This document shows, in pieces, positions 33,590 to 41,684 of a DNA stretch of 64,000 bases (positions are counted from its first letter, which is position 1; the number at the start of each line of letters is the position of its first letter). Position numbers and translations under genes: made by a program. Source of the stretch: SZUA-365 sp034002405. GTDB taxonomy: Bacteria; Bacteroidota; Ignavibacteria; SZUA-365. Below the pieces are notes generated by a model that was not told the DNA's origin, made no database searches, and was given only the letters and a program-made list of their open reading frames with translations. Location of the stretch: the NCBI GenBank assembly GCA_034002405.1, contig JAVFAS010000009.1, positions 9,512 through 73,511 of the forward strand, written 5' to 3'.

Positions 33590-34876
33590 TTAGAATGTTC
33601 CGGTTGCATCGGTTTTGATGATGAGCAGGTCTTGATTGCCGCTGCCGTACGACTGCGTCGTGCCGGTGAGTACGTAGCCGCCCTCCCGGAGCGCGGTGAC
33701 CGAGTGCGCCCGATCCATCCGTCCGCCCCCGATGATTTTCTTCCATTCCTCCGTTCCATCACGGTCGATTTTCACGAAGACGATGTCACTGCCGTCGAAG
33801 CCCAAGGGGTCGGTGTATCCGCACACAATGTAGCCGCCATCACGAGTTGGAGCGATCCCCGTGCCGAGGGTGTTCTCGTGCAGGACGGTTTCCCGCATCA
33901 TGTCCCCGGAGGGATCGGTACGGACGAACAGCATGTCCACGGTTTGCACTTGCGGAGTCTTGGCGTAGCCGATGATACCGAATGCCCCGTCCTCTCCCCG
34001 CGCGAGACGGAATGCACCCTTGCTCGACACCCCGTCCACCAGATGCGCCCACTGTTCCTCGCCGCTGGCGGAGACCTTGAAGATCCAGAGCAGGGTGCTG
34101 CTGTTTCCGCCGGTTTCGGTGGAGCCACAGACGACGAAACCGCCATCCACGGTTTCCTCGACGGATGTCGCCAGGTCGCGCTCGCTGCGGCCGTAGCGCC
34201 TGGTCCAGATTTCATTACCGAGTTCGTCGGTGCGCACGAGCGTGGCGGACAGTTTCCCGGCGAAGGAAAACTGTGAATACCCGACGACGAGGTAGCCGCC
34301 CGCGCCGCATTCGATCACATCCTGGCCACAATCGAGACCGGTGTCACCGAAGGATTTGCTCCAGAGCATGGTGCCGCTGCTGTCGGTCTTGATCAGCCAG
34401 ATATCACTGCTTCCGTTGGTGTACGAATCGGTGCTGCCCGTGAGAATGAATCCCCCGTCGGAAGTCTGGCGCACGGCATACCCTTCATCGCTGTACACGC
34501 CACCGAATGTTTTCAGCCACATTGTCTCACCCGCGGCGTTGGTCCGCACCAGCAGCACATCCTTCGATACCGTGTGGCGCATCCACGTTTTTCCGACAAT
34601 GATGAACCCCCCGTCCTGAAGTTCGCGGATGTCGAAACCCTCATCGTATTCGCTTAAATCGATGGTGCGCAGAAAATATGGCGCGGGATCGGTGATGCGG
34701 CGGCGTGGCGTGTCCGGATCGGTCGGCGAGACGCATGCGGTCAGCATGATCATGGTTGTCAGCACGATGATGGTTGCCGACGCGACCGTGGTTGCCGACG
34801 CGACCGTGGTTGCCGACGGAACCGTCGCGGCAGGACGTGGAAGGCCGGGGATATGCGTGTGGGAATGAACCTGCAT
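33590..34876 (-). CDS. lipoprotein with seven propeller-like repeats
   Basis: A 428-residue probable surface or periplasmic lipoprotein. The signal peptide ends MIMLTAC (lipobox, Cys48) after an unusually long N-terminus that contains three copies of a six-residue unit (TVASAT-type). The mature part holds seven repeats of about 50 residues with the pattern DGG[FY]I-x-x-G near the middle and IKTD-x-x-G-x-x-x-W at the end (for example SDGGFILTGSTDSYTNG, then DIWLIKTDSSGTMLWSKSFG). Seven such units suggest a seven-bladed beta propeller, with the N-terminal strand closing the ring. GGAG lies 5 nt before the ATG. It follows the barrel gene by 21 nt on the same strand, so it is probably the third product of the sigma-factor operon. 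Ligand unknown. Confidence 0.75.
   Translation of the reverse strand: MQVHSHTHIPGLPRPAATVPSATTVASATTVASATIIVLTTMIMLTACVSPTDPDTPRRRITDPAPYFLRTIDLSEYDEGFDIRELQDGGFIIVGKTWMRHTVSKDVLLVRTNAAGETMWLKTFGGVYSDEGYAVRQTSDGGFILTGSTDSYTNGSSDIWLIKTDSSGTMLWSKSFGDTGLDCGQDVIECGAGGYLVVGYSQFSFAGKLSATLVRTDELGNEIWTRRYGRSERDLATSVEETVDGGFVVCGSTETGGNSSTLLWIFKVSASGEEQWAHLVDGVSSKGAFRLARGEDGAFGIIGYAKTPQVQTVDMLFVRTDPSGDMMRETVLHENTLGTGIAPTRDGGYIVCGYTDPLGFDGSDIVFVKIDRDGTEEWKKIIGGGRMDRAHSVTALREGGYVLTGTTQSYGSGNQDLLIIKTDATGTF
34770..34823. repeat. three tandem 18-bp repeats in the lipoprotein signal region
   Basis: Units GTGGTTGCCGACGCGACC-like at 34770-34787, 34788-34805 and 34806-34823; the third differs at two positions, and a fourth degenerate unit precedes at 34752-34769. 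18 bp keeps the frame and encodes the repeated six residues. Confidence 0.85.
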
Positions 34877-34897
34877 GGAAACTCCGGTCGGATGGGA

Positions 34898-35632
34898 TCA
34901 GAGGAAGACGGAAATGCCGTAGGTGAGGCCGGCGCGCTTCGATGTGAACCATCGATCCTGATACGGATACGCGAGAATCACGCCTTCGAGTCCGATATGG
35001 AAACGGACGCGACGATCGGGCATGTACATCAGACCGGCGCCCGCCCGCGCGATCGGCCAGGCCTCGAAGGTCGAACCCACACCGGTCGAGATGTACGGTT
35101 CGATCGACCCGAGGGACCGCCATGGAGCGAAGCGGTGGCGGTAACCGGCGAGCAGCCAGGAGGTCAGCAGATTCTGCTCGTAGCGTACCGCCTGGCCGTG
35201 TTCCACGCCGGAGTAATGCTGGGAAAACGCCTCCTGGCCGAATTCGATGCCGACGTCGTCTTGCGTGCCGCTGAAATACAGCGACGCGGCCATGTTTTCC
35301 ATCCACGGCTGGGCGCGGGAGCCGATGGTGACATCAGGGAAGGACGTGGCGGACACGCCGCGCAATTCGATCGAAAGGTACCGACTTCCGTTGTCATCGC
35401 GCAGCGTGGGGAAATACCCCCGCGTATCCACCTGCCCGGGTGCTGATGACGCGGGCAGTGGGACGTCCTGCTGTGCGAGGATTCCCGTGGGGAGGTGGCT
35501 CGGGGGTGTTCCCGGGGATCCGGTGAATCGCTCGGGTGTCACCGTCGCCAAGGCGGACGGATCGATCGCGGCTGACAGCGGGGTGGACGGCGTCTCCGGC
35601 GTACGTTGTGTTTCCGTCGGGGATGCGTGCTC
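34898..35632 (-). CDS. C-terminal part of anti-sigma/outer-membrane barrel protein (partial, cut by gap)
   Basis: About 245 codons remain after the assembly gap. The first 65 or so are rich in Pro, Thr, Ser and Ala (linker). From about RGYFPTLRDDNG onwards the sequence alternates in amphipathic strands (YLSIELRGVSATSF, PWMENMAASLYFSGT, SWLLAGYRHRFAPW, YISTGVGSTFEAWP, IARAGAGLMYMP, RVRFHIGLEGVILAYPY) and ends GLTYGISVFL, a terminal aromatic strand as outer-membrane barrels need for assembly. The strand count suggests an eight-stranded barrel. No signal peptide or start can be seen on this side of the gap. The Pro/Ala/Thr-rich sequence on the other side supports one continuous protein, but separate genes cannot be excluded. 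Confidence 0.6.
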   Translation of the reverse strand, partial: EHASPTETQRTPETPSTPLSAAIDPSALATVTPERFTGSPGTPPSHLPTGILAQQDVPLPASSAPGQVDTRGYFPTLRDDNGSRYLSIELRGVSATSFPDVTIGSRAQPWMENMAASLYFSGTQDDVGIEFGQEAFSQHYSGVEHGQAVRYEQNLLTSWLLAGYRHRFAPWRSLGSIEPYISTGVGSTFEAWPIARAGAGLMYMPDRRVRFHIGLEGVILAYPYQDRWFTSKRAGLTYGISVFL

Positions 35633-35732
35633 NNNNNNNNNNNNNNNNNNNNNNNNNNNNNNNNNNNNNNNNNNNNNNNNNNNNNNNNNNNNNNNNNNNN
35701 NNNNNNNNNNNNNNNNNNNNNNNNNNNNNNNN
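35633..35732. other. assembly gap (100 N)
   Basis: Exactly 100 N, a placeholder length. It interrupts a minus-strand coding region. The reading frames on the two sides differ by one position across 100 N, so the real gap length must differ if the gene is continuous. Confidence 0.98.
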
Positions 35733-36221
35733 CACCGCGTGTTGCGGCTCCGCACGCGGCGTCGTTGTCGCGGGCGAGGCGTCGGGAGCGGCCGGATGCG
35801 ATGGTTGCACGTCCTGCTGCATCGCGAGCCGTGGCACGGTGCTGTCCTTCGGGAGATCCTGCAATCCCATCATCAGCAGTGCGGTGATCGCGGCGGCGGC
35901 GGCGGCCGATGCGAGAAGCTCCCACGCGCGGTGCCAGCCCGATGCGCGCATGGTCGGGACCGCGGTGCGCACGGGGATCGCCGCGAAGCCGAGCCGCCGG
36001 AACAGGTCGTCGGTAACCGCCTGCGGTGGAACGCTGGCGATGCTTCCGCGGCGTGTTTCGACGCGGATCGCCCGAAGCTGGCGAAGACGGACGCGCAGCT
36101 CGCGATCTTCCGCGAGCATGGAGAAGAACTGCGCTTCACGGTCGGGCTCGAGTTCACCGTCGATGTATGCGTGCAGCAGTTCGTCCGGGGTGGCGGAAAA
36201 GTCATCCATGATCGTGCTCAT
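35733..36221 (-). CDS. N-terminal part of anti-sigma factor with one membrane helix (partial, cut by gap)
   Basis: 163 codons before the gap. The N-terminus (PDELLHAYIDGELEPDREAQ, then ELRVRLRQLRAIR) is typical of ECF anti-sigma heads, though without the zinc-binding His/Cys motif. A membrane helix follows at about residues 103-122 (LLASAAAAAAITALLMMGL), then a Pro/Ala/Thr-rich segment that runs into the gap. The ATG overlaps the sigma-factor stop as ATGA, so it is almost certainly the cognate inhibitor. After the gap the same strand encodes a barrel, which suggests a single protein crossing both membranes. Confidence 0.75.
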
Positions 36222-36817
36222 TTCTTTTTCTGGACGTCATCATATTCTGCGATATACGGTTCGAGAATTTTCCGGATTTTCTCGCGCGCGCGGGTGACAC
36301 GAATACGCACATTGACACTGGTCAGCTGCATGACCGCCGCGATTTCATCGTACGGGAGATCGGCGAATTCCCGCAGGAAAAATGCCTCGCGATAATCCTC
36401 GCTGAGCAATTCCATTGCCATGTTGATCAGTTCGAGCATTTCGGTACGCTCGTGCGAGGGCGCATCGATGGACAAGGTGTCGTGCTCGATGCGCACCACC
36501 GGTTTTCGGTCGCGCTGTGCGTTAAGGTGAAGGTTCCGGGCGATCTTGATCGCGTAACCGGATACATTGCGAATGTCGCGACCCTGCAGTGCGGATTCAT
36601 AGAGGCGCGTCATGGTCTCCTGGAACAGGTCGTCGCTTTCGTCGCGCCGCCAGGCCAGACAACGGCAGTACGCGTAGAGTCCACCCGAAATTCGCGCATA
36701 GAGTTCACGGAATGCCGCTTCCGCTCTCGCGCCCCCCTCGCGCGTTTTTTCGTAGAGCGCGTGGTCCGACAGATCGGACAACCGCTCCCCCGTGGTATGG
36801 ACGTTTCGCAGCCGCAA
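36218..36817 (-). CDS. ECF-type RNA polymerase sigma factor
   Basis: 199 residues with the two ECF domains. Region 2: RISGGLYAYCRCLAWRRDESDDLFQETMTRLYE and NVSGYAIKIARNLHLNAQRD. Region 4: LSEDYREAFFLREFADLPYDEIAAVMQLTSVNVRIRVTRAREKIRK-type helix-turn-helix. No extracytoplasmic extension. The TTG at 36817 has GAGGA about 9 nt upstream, and its stop overlaps the anti-sigma ATG. Released sigma would redirect polymerase to envelope-related promoters, possibly including its own. Confidence 0.9.
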   Translation of the reverse strand: MRLRNVHTTGERLSDLSDHALYEKTREGGARAEAAFRELYARISGGLYAYCRCLAWRRDESDDLFQETMTRLYESALQGRDIRNVSGYAIKIARNLHLNAQRDRKPVVRIEHDTLSIDAPSHERTEMLELINMAMELLSEDYREAFFLREFADLPYDEIAAVMQLTSVNVRIRVTRAREKIRKILEPYIAEYDDVQKKK

Positions 36818-36868
36818 TGAATGGGATCCTCATTTGCCGCGGTCCACGACCGCATGAGGGAATGACAC

Positions 36869-36896
36869 GTCAGGCCTGACTTTGTTGCAGAATATA
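36869..36896 (-). promoter_or_regulatory. promoter -10 and palindromic operator of the sigma-factor operon
   Basis: On the minus strand TATATT (36891-36896) is followed 10 nt later by the perfect 12-bp palindrome GTCAGGCCTGAC (36869-36880), which would overlap the early transcribed region. A short hairpin GCGGTC-N3-GACCGC lies further down the leader at 36839-36853, near the start codon. No strong -35 is seen. Confidence 0.45.
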
Positions 36897-37023
36897 CGGT
36901 GCATCCACCCCGAAGGAAAGGGAAGAATGGACGCCCGGGTGCGCCGTGGCCGGCGCGGAGGACGGGAGGAAGGCAAACCGTGAGAGGAGGCGAACGTCGA
37001 GGGGGTGGGGGACGGAGATCCAC

Positions 37024-37053
37024 CAGCGCGGGGATCAGCAGCGCGGGGATCAG
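37024..37053. repeat. two tandem 15-bp repeats at the amidase 3' end
   Basis: CAGCGCGGGGATCAG occurs twice in tandem (37024-37038, 37039-37053). The amidase stop codon (37050-37052) lies inside the second copy. Confidence 0.85.
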
Positions 37054-37862
37054 CGTGAGTGGCGGTAATCGTCCAAGAGGCCTTCGGCCAGCCAGTTGGC
37101 GAGGGCCTGGCGATTGTCGACCTCGATGAAACGTCGCTGGTCGAGGGGATTGCGGATATTGCCGAGTTCGATATACACGGTGCGTGGATGCGTGGTCCGC
37201 AGCATGTATAACTCGTCGCGTGGCGCGACCGTACCGCGATAGCCACGCCATGGCTGGTGGGCGCGGTACTTCTGTTCGATGGTGGACTGCAGGCGACGGG
37301 CGGTGCGTCGCGCGGCCGGGCTTTGCGAATGGTGATAGAAAAAGATATCCACCCGGTCTCCCTCGCTTCTACTGTCCACATGCAGCGCGATCAACCGGCG
37401 ATAGCGCGCCTGCCCGTGCGCGCGGGAGAGCCGGTTGACGATACGGCTTCGCTGACGGAGGCGCGCGAGCTGGTCCACCGGTAGCGATGCGCCCCCCCAC
37501 GCCGTTTCATCGGTGTCGCAGAGGAGCAGGCTGTCGTCGCGGATCCCGTCGTCCGGATCGCGGATGATGACGTACACCCGTGCGTCATGCTCGAGCAGTC
37601 GGCGCGCGAGGCGCAGGCCCACGTCGTATGCGTATTCATCCTCGCACAGCGTGGCATCGCCGCGTTTCCCGCGCGCACCACTGTCGGGGCCGCCGTGTCC
37701 GGCGACGATATAGAACACCGCGCCCCGGAGGGCGCGGTCGCGCACGGTCACCGACTCGTATGCGGGCCCGAGAATGGGATAGCGCCGCGTCGTGCCCGGG
37801 CCATCGGGCGGCGACGCGGCGCGGAGGGCGAAGAACGAGAGAATAATGAAAAGGAAATTCAT
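37050..37862 (-). CDS. N-acetylmuramoyl-L-alanine amidase (Amidase_3 type)
   Basis: Zinc amidase that cleaves the bond between N-acetylmuramic acid and L-Ala in peptidoglycan. A signal peptide (MNFLFIILSFFALRAA) directs it to the periplasm. Zinc ligands and catalytic Glu are visible: His56 (IVAGHGGPDSG), Glu74 (LCEDEYAYD), His161 (LIALHVDSR) and Glu232 (VYIELGNIRN). About 270 residues; no SPOR or AMIN domain, so it relies on partners for localisation. It follows the DPP-IV-like gene by 20 nt on the same strand. Confidence 0.87.
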   Translation of the reverse strand: MNFLFIILSFFALRAASPPDGPGTTRRYPILGPAYESVTVRDRALRGAVFYIVAGHGGPDSGARGKRGDATLCEDEYAYDVGLRLARRLLEHDARVYVIIRDPDDGIRDDSLLLCDTDETAWGGASLPVDQLARLRQRSRIVNRLSRAHGQARYRRLIALHVDSRSEGDRVDIFFYHHSQSPAARRTARRLQSTIEQKYRAHQPWRGYRGTVAPRDELYMLRTTHPRTVYIELGNIRNPLDQRRFIEVDNRQALANWLAEGLLDDYRHSR

Positions 37863-37882
37863 ATCGGATAAAGAGAAACCTG

Positions 37883-40090
37883 TCAGCCGTCGATCAGGTG
37901 CTCCTTCATGTAGTCGACATAGTACTGGAACAGTCCCAGCCGTGATTTGAAACCGCCGGCCACGCCGTGATCGCCGTTGGGATAGATGCGCATGTCAAAC
38001 TGCTTTCCGGCTTCCTCGAGACGATCGATGAAGGTCATCGTGTTTTGCAGATGCACATTGTCGTCGAGACCGCCATGGACGATGAGGAGGTTGCCCGTGA
38101 GCTTGCCGGCGTGTTCGACACAGGATCCGACCGCGTATCCGTCGGGGTTCATTTCGGGCGTCTGCATGAAGCGTTCGGTGTAGATCGTGTCGTAGAATCG
38201 CCAGTCCGTCACGGGGGCGATCGATACCGCGGTGTGGAAGTGCTCGGCCCCGAGCAGCATGGTCAGCGCAGCCATGTAGCCGCCATAACTCCAGCCCCAG
38301 ATGCCGATGCGCTCGGCATTCACATAGGGGAGCGTCGCCAGATGCGTGGCCACCGCGACGTAATCATGGACTTCCCATTTCCCGAGCTGGCGATAGACCG
38401 CGTGCTTGAACGCGGTTCCCCGGCCGCCGCTGCCGCGATTGTCGGCCTGGATGACGATGAACCCCTCGCTGGCGTACCATTGCTGCATGGTCTGGGGCCA
38501 GCTGTTGCGCACGGCCTGCGTGCCGGGTCCGCCATACACGTCGAAGAACACCGGGTATTTTTTCGCGGGATCGAAATTCGCCGGCTTGAGCATGGCACAA
38601 TCGATCGTGACGCCGTCCGCGGTCGTGACGGTGAACAATTCCTTCGCGCTCCAGTGATACTCGTCGTAGGCGGACGCATCCATGCCGGGCATCGCACGGA
38701 CGAGAGACCCGTCGCCGTCACACAGCCGGCGTTGTGTCGGCGTCGTGATGCTTGACCAGGTGTCGAAATACCGTGCGCAGGTCGGACTCATGCTGATCGT
38801 GTGCCAACCGGTCTCGTCGGTCAGGCGTTCCTTGTCGTCACCATCGGTGTCGATGCGAAACAGGTGGCGCTCGAGTGGCGAGACTTCGGTGGAAAGATAG
38901 TAAAGGGTCTTTTCATCCGAAGTCATGCCGAGCACTTCGGTGATTTCCCACCGGCCCGCGGTGATCTGACGAAGGAGTTTTCCCCGGTAATCGTACAGGT
39001 AGAGATGGTTATAGCCGTCACGTTCCGACGCCCAGATGAACTGGTCCTTTCCCGCAAGGAAATGCAGCCACGCGCCGTCCTCGACGCCGATCCAACCGGT
39101 TTGGGATTGTTCCTGCACGACTGTGCGCGTCCGTCCGGTTTTGATGTCCGCGAAGAGCAACGTGAGCTCGCTCTGCACGCGGTTCATGCGGGTGATGCAC
39201 AGGGTGCCGGGATCACGTGTCCATTGCATGCGCGGCACGCAGATGTCGGTGTCCTCACCCAGGTCCATCCACGTGGTCGTGAGCGTGCCAAGATCGATGA
39301 CCCCGATTTTCTCCACGGGATTGTTCGCGCCCGGTTTCGGGTACCGAATGCGGACGTACTCGGGATAGAGCGGCATGAAATTGGTCATCGTGAATTCCGG
39401 CACCTGCGTCTCGTCTTCCTGCCAGAATGCGATGGCCTTGCTGTCAGGGGACCAGAGCCACCCGTCGACGAGGCTGAATTCCTCCTCGTACACCCAGCCG
39501 AACCGTCCGTTGTGCACATTGGTACGGGCGTCATGTGTCAGCTGCAGCTCCTGCCCGGTCGCGAGATTCATGATGTAGATGTTGTCCTCGAACACATATC
39601 CGACATGCGTTCCATCCGGCGATACCTTGACATTCATCACGCCACCCGGGTGGTCGGGCAGCTTGTGCAGTTTTCCGTTCGCCACATCATAGACAGCGTA
39701 GGTGCCGATGGTCGAGCGGCGCCAGATATTGCGCTCGTCGAGGGTGAAGACAATGAACCGGTCATTGTCGGACCATTCATAGGACTGGAATTTCAACGGG
39801 TCACCACCGTCGTCATCGATGAGTTGTGTGCCATCGATCAGCAGCGTCTCCTCGCCGGAATCCGCATGGACCTTCCAGATACTGCGCGTGCCGCCCTCGG
39901 TCTTCAGGATCGTATAATGCATCCCGTCGTGGAGCCATGCCAGGCCGGGGAGCCGCGGCGGGAAGAATTTCTGATTCATGAACACATCCTGCAGCGTCAC
40001 GGCCTTTTTCTGTGCCGGTATCGGCGCGGCGATACTGACGAGCAGCAGGAGGATGAAGAGGGTGGTGAGAGAGCGTCCCTTGCGGTTCAT
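37883..40090 (-). CDS. dipeptidyl peptidase IV-like S9 serine peptidase
   Basis: Exported peptidase of 735 residues releasing N-terminal dipeptides, probably in the periplasm. A signal peptide (LTTLFILLLLVSIAAPIPAQ) is followed by an eight-bladed beta-propeller (DPPIV_N) and an alpha/beta-hydrolase domain. The catalytic triad is Ser601 (GWSYGGYMAAL), Asp676 (HGGLDDNVHLQ) and His708 (NGDHGVAGG), with spacing as in human DPP4. The double-Glu motif for the substrate N-terminus is in VYEEEFSLVDGW. The ATG at 40090 has AAGGA 6 nt upstream; earlier in-frame starts lack a sensible signal. Confidence 0.93.
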   Translation of the reverse strand: MNRKGRSLTTLFILLLLVSIAAPIPAQKKAVTLQDVFMNQKFFPPRLPGLAWLHDGMHYTILKTEGGTRSIWKVHADSGEETLLIDGTQLIDDDGGDPLKFQSYEWSDNDRFIVFTLDERNIWRRSTIGTYAVYDVANGKLHKLPDHPGGVMNVKVSPDGTHVGYVFEDNIYIMNLATGQELQLTHDARTNVHNGRFGWVYEEEFSLVDGWLWSPDSKAIAFWQEDETQVPEFTMTNFMPLYPEYVRIRYPKPGANNPVEKIGVIDLGTLTTTWMDLGEDTDICVPRMQWTRDPGTLCITRMNRVQSELTLLFADIKTGRTRTVVQEQSQTGWIGVEDGAWLHFLAGKDQFIWASERDGYNHLYLYDYRGKLLRQITAGRWEITEVLGMTSDEKTLYYLSTEVSPLERHLFRIDTDGDDKERLTDETGWHTISMSPTCARYFDTWSSITTPTQRRLCDGDGSLVRAMPGMDASAYDEYHWSAKELFTVTTADGVTIDCAMLKPANFDPAKKYPVFFDVYGGPGTQAVRNSWPQTMQQWYASEGFIVIQADNRGSGGRGTAFKHAVYRQLGKWEVHDYVAVATHLATLPYVNAERIGIWGWSYGGYMAALTMLLGAEHFHTAVSIAPVTDWRFYDTIYTERFMQTPEMNPDGYAVGSCVEHAGKLTGNLLIVHGGLDDNVHLQNTMTFIDRLEEAGKQFDMRIYPNGDHGVAGGFKSRLGLFQYYVDYMKEHLIDG

Positions 40091-40146
40091 AAGATTTCCT
40101 TGTCGGTGAAACGGTCGGTCGTGTATGCGGGAATGATCGGGATCGA

Positions 40147-40653
40147 TCATGGGGGCGGGAAGGGTAGTGCGTCGATCTGTTCGCGTGTCAGCCGGAACAG
40201 TTGCCACTCGTCGAGGTGCTCCGCACCGAGCCGGCGGTAAAACGATTTCGCGAGGTCATTCCAGTGCAGTACGGTCCAATCCATGCGTCCGCAGCCCCGG
40301 TCACGCGCGATCCGCGCGCAGTGCAGGAACAGCGCCAGACCGGCGCCCTGTTTCCTGAATTCGGGGAGTACGAAAATGTCCTCCAGATACAAGGTCGGCA
40401 GGGCGAGGAAACTGGAATAGGTCTCATAGATGATCGCGTAGGCGACGGGCCGGCCGCCCACACATGCGAGCGCGGCCTCGAAGCGCGGGGCGGGACCGAA
40501 GCCGTCACGCAACAGACGCTGCCGGGCCTCGGTGCTCGGACGTGGGAGCATTTCGTAATCCGCCAGCGCATCGACCAGCAGCAGGAAACTGTCGGCATCG
40601 GCGATGGTCGCCGTGCGGATCGTGATGTCGGAATGGTCGTGTGTCATGTCCAT
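40147..40653 (-). CDS. GNAT N-acetyltransferase (SSAT-like)
   Basis: A 168-residue acetyl-CoA-dependent transferase. The acetyl-CoA binding motif is at LYLEDIFVLPEFRKQGAGLALFLHCARIARDRGC, with RIDW-like GRMDWTVLHWNDLAKSFYRRLGA after it. The overall pattern (EDADALLALVDALADYE-like start, LEDIFV core) recalls diamine/spermidine acetyltransferase-like GNATs. I start at ATG 40653; ATG 40647 is 2 codons later. It follows the small barrel gene by 28 nt on the same strand. Confidence 0.85.
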   Translation of the reverse strand: MDMTHDHSDITIRTATIADADSFLLLVDALADYEMLPRPSTEARQRLLRDGFGPAPRFEAALACVGGRPVAYAIIYETYSSFLALPTLYLEDIFVLPEFRKQGAGLALFLHCARIARDRGCGRMDWTVLHWNDLAKSFYRRLGAEHLDEWQLFRLTREQIDALPFPPP

Positions 40654-40681
40654 GCGGAAAAGCCGGATCGGCGCTGGTGGT

Positions 40682-41230
40682 TCAGAACAGGATGGCGAAG
40701 CCCGCGTCGAACTGCGTGACGAGTTCGAACCGTGTTTCACCGATATCGCGGGTGAATTGAAACGCGGGACCAAAGCGGAAAAAGAAGGATAGTGACGCGA
40801 GAAAGGAATATTCACTCCCGAGCGCCGGCATGACCGCGATACGCCGCTGGCGGTATCCGTTCGCGAACGGTGCGCTCTCGACGTACACGCATTGCAGCGA
40901 GATCACCGGCGTGATTCCGGCATCGCGCAAGGCGTACCAGCGTCCACCCAGAGTGATGGACGTGCCGTCGGTATATTCGGTGCGTCCGTTCTCCTTGATG
41001 AGATTGACACGCACATAGCCCACCGCCGCTTCGATCGCGACCGCGTCGAACGGGAAGACATGCAGTCCGCCGCGTACCCCATTGACGATGCCTACCGCCG
41101 CGGACACGCCAACGCCACCACCGTCGCGCGGCGATTCCTGCGCCCACGCCTGCGATACTCCGGCGTCCGCCAGATGCACAAGCCCCCAGATGGACGCGGC
41201 AAGGAACGATATTCGGATGAATGCGGTCAC
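40682..41230 (-). CDS. small outer-membrane beta-barrel protein, unknown function
   Basis: About 182 residues. A signal peptide (ISFLAASIWGLVHLADAG... ending AWA-Q) precedes strands typical of an eight-stranded barrel: GVGVSAAVGIVNGVRGGLHVFP, AIEAAVGYVRVNLI, SITLGGRWYALRDAG, and a C-terminal RFELVTQFDAGFAILF with terminal Phe. The start is GTG 41230, only 8 nt after TATATT on the same strand and without a Shine-Dalgarno sequence, which fits a leaderless transcript; frames further upstream run through that promoter. The role is not known. Confidence 0.65.
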   Translation of the reverse strand: MTAFIRISFLAASIWGLVHLADAGVSQAWAQESPRDGGGVGVSAAVGIVNGVRGGLHVFPFDAVAIEAAVGYVRVNLIKENGRTEYTDGTSITLGGRWYALRDAGITPVISLQCVYVESAPFANGYRQRRIAVMPALGSEYSFLASLSFFFRFGPAFQFTRDIGETRFELVTQFDAGFAILF

Positions 41231-41238
41231 GAGCGTGC

Positions 41239-41291
41239 AATATACAAAATGCACGCGATGTTGCGCGGCGCAGAACGGGATTCCGTATATT
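41239..41291. promoter_or_regulatory. divergent -10 elements, 41239-41244 (minus) and 41286-41291 (plus)
   Basis: TATATT on the minus strand lies 8 nt before the GTG of the barrel gene. TATATT on the plus strand lies 29 nt before the small acidic protein gene, with TTGCGC 19 nt upstream of it. The 90-bp spacer therefore carries back-to-back promoters. Confidence 0.45.
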
Positions 41292-41320
41292 CTTCCACAT
41301 TCCATCACGCAGGAGGATGC

Positions 41321-41572
41321 ATGAATTTCGAAGACGCGATGAAAAAAGGATTTCTCAATCTCGAGCCGACGGAAGCCGATCGCCTGCTGGGCGAACTCTT
41401 CGACGAGGATGATGCCGCGGCCCGTCTCGACGCGGGTTTGGCGTTGCTCTCCACCTTCGTTCCGCAGGACAAGGCGACCATGGTGCTCGATCTCGCGCAG
41501 GTCATTATCGATGCGAACGAGGAAATTGAATTCGCCGGTGGGCACTACGAGGACGATGACGAGGAGAACTGA
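41321..41572 (+). CDS. small acidic protein of unknown function
   Basis: 83 residues, strongly acidic at the C-terminus (ANEEIEFAGG then a run of Asp/Glu). The helical body (LNLEPTEADRLLGELFDEDDAAARLDAGLALLSTF) has no recognisable domain. The gene is real on good signals: a perfect AGGAGG 4 nt before the ATG and a TATATT promoter. No partner is indicated by context. Confidence 0.7.
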   Translation: MNFEDAMKKGFLNLEPTEADRLLGELFDEDDAAARLDAGLALLSTFVPQDKATMVLDLAQVIIDANEEIEFAGGHYEDDDEEN

Positions 41573-41684
41573 AGGGCACCGGGTGGATGCCGCATCTGAA
41601 CCAAATCACACCCATCATTCGCATGATGGATGTCCCGGATCGTGGCGCCGCGTTCCCACTTCCGGCGTGGCGTGAGCAATACGC

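Noticed and set aside
32696..34276. 526-codon open frame on the plus strand
   Set aside because: Antisense to the GT2 gene and the propeller lipoprotein, both with recognisable features.
38801..40240. 479-codon open frame on the plus strand
   Set aside because: Antisense to the DPP-IV-like peptidase.
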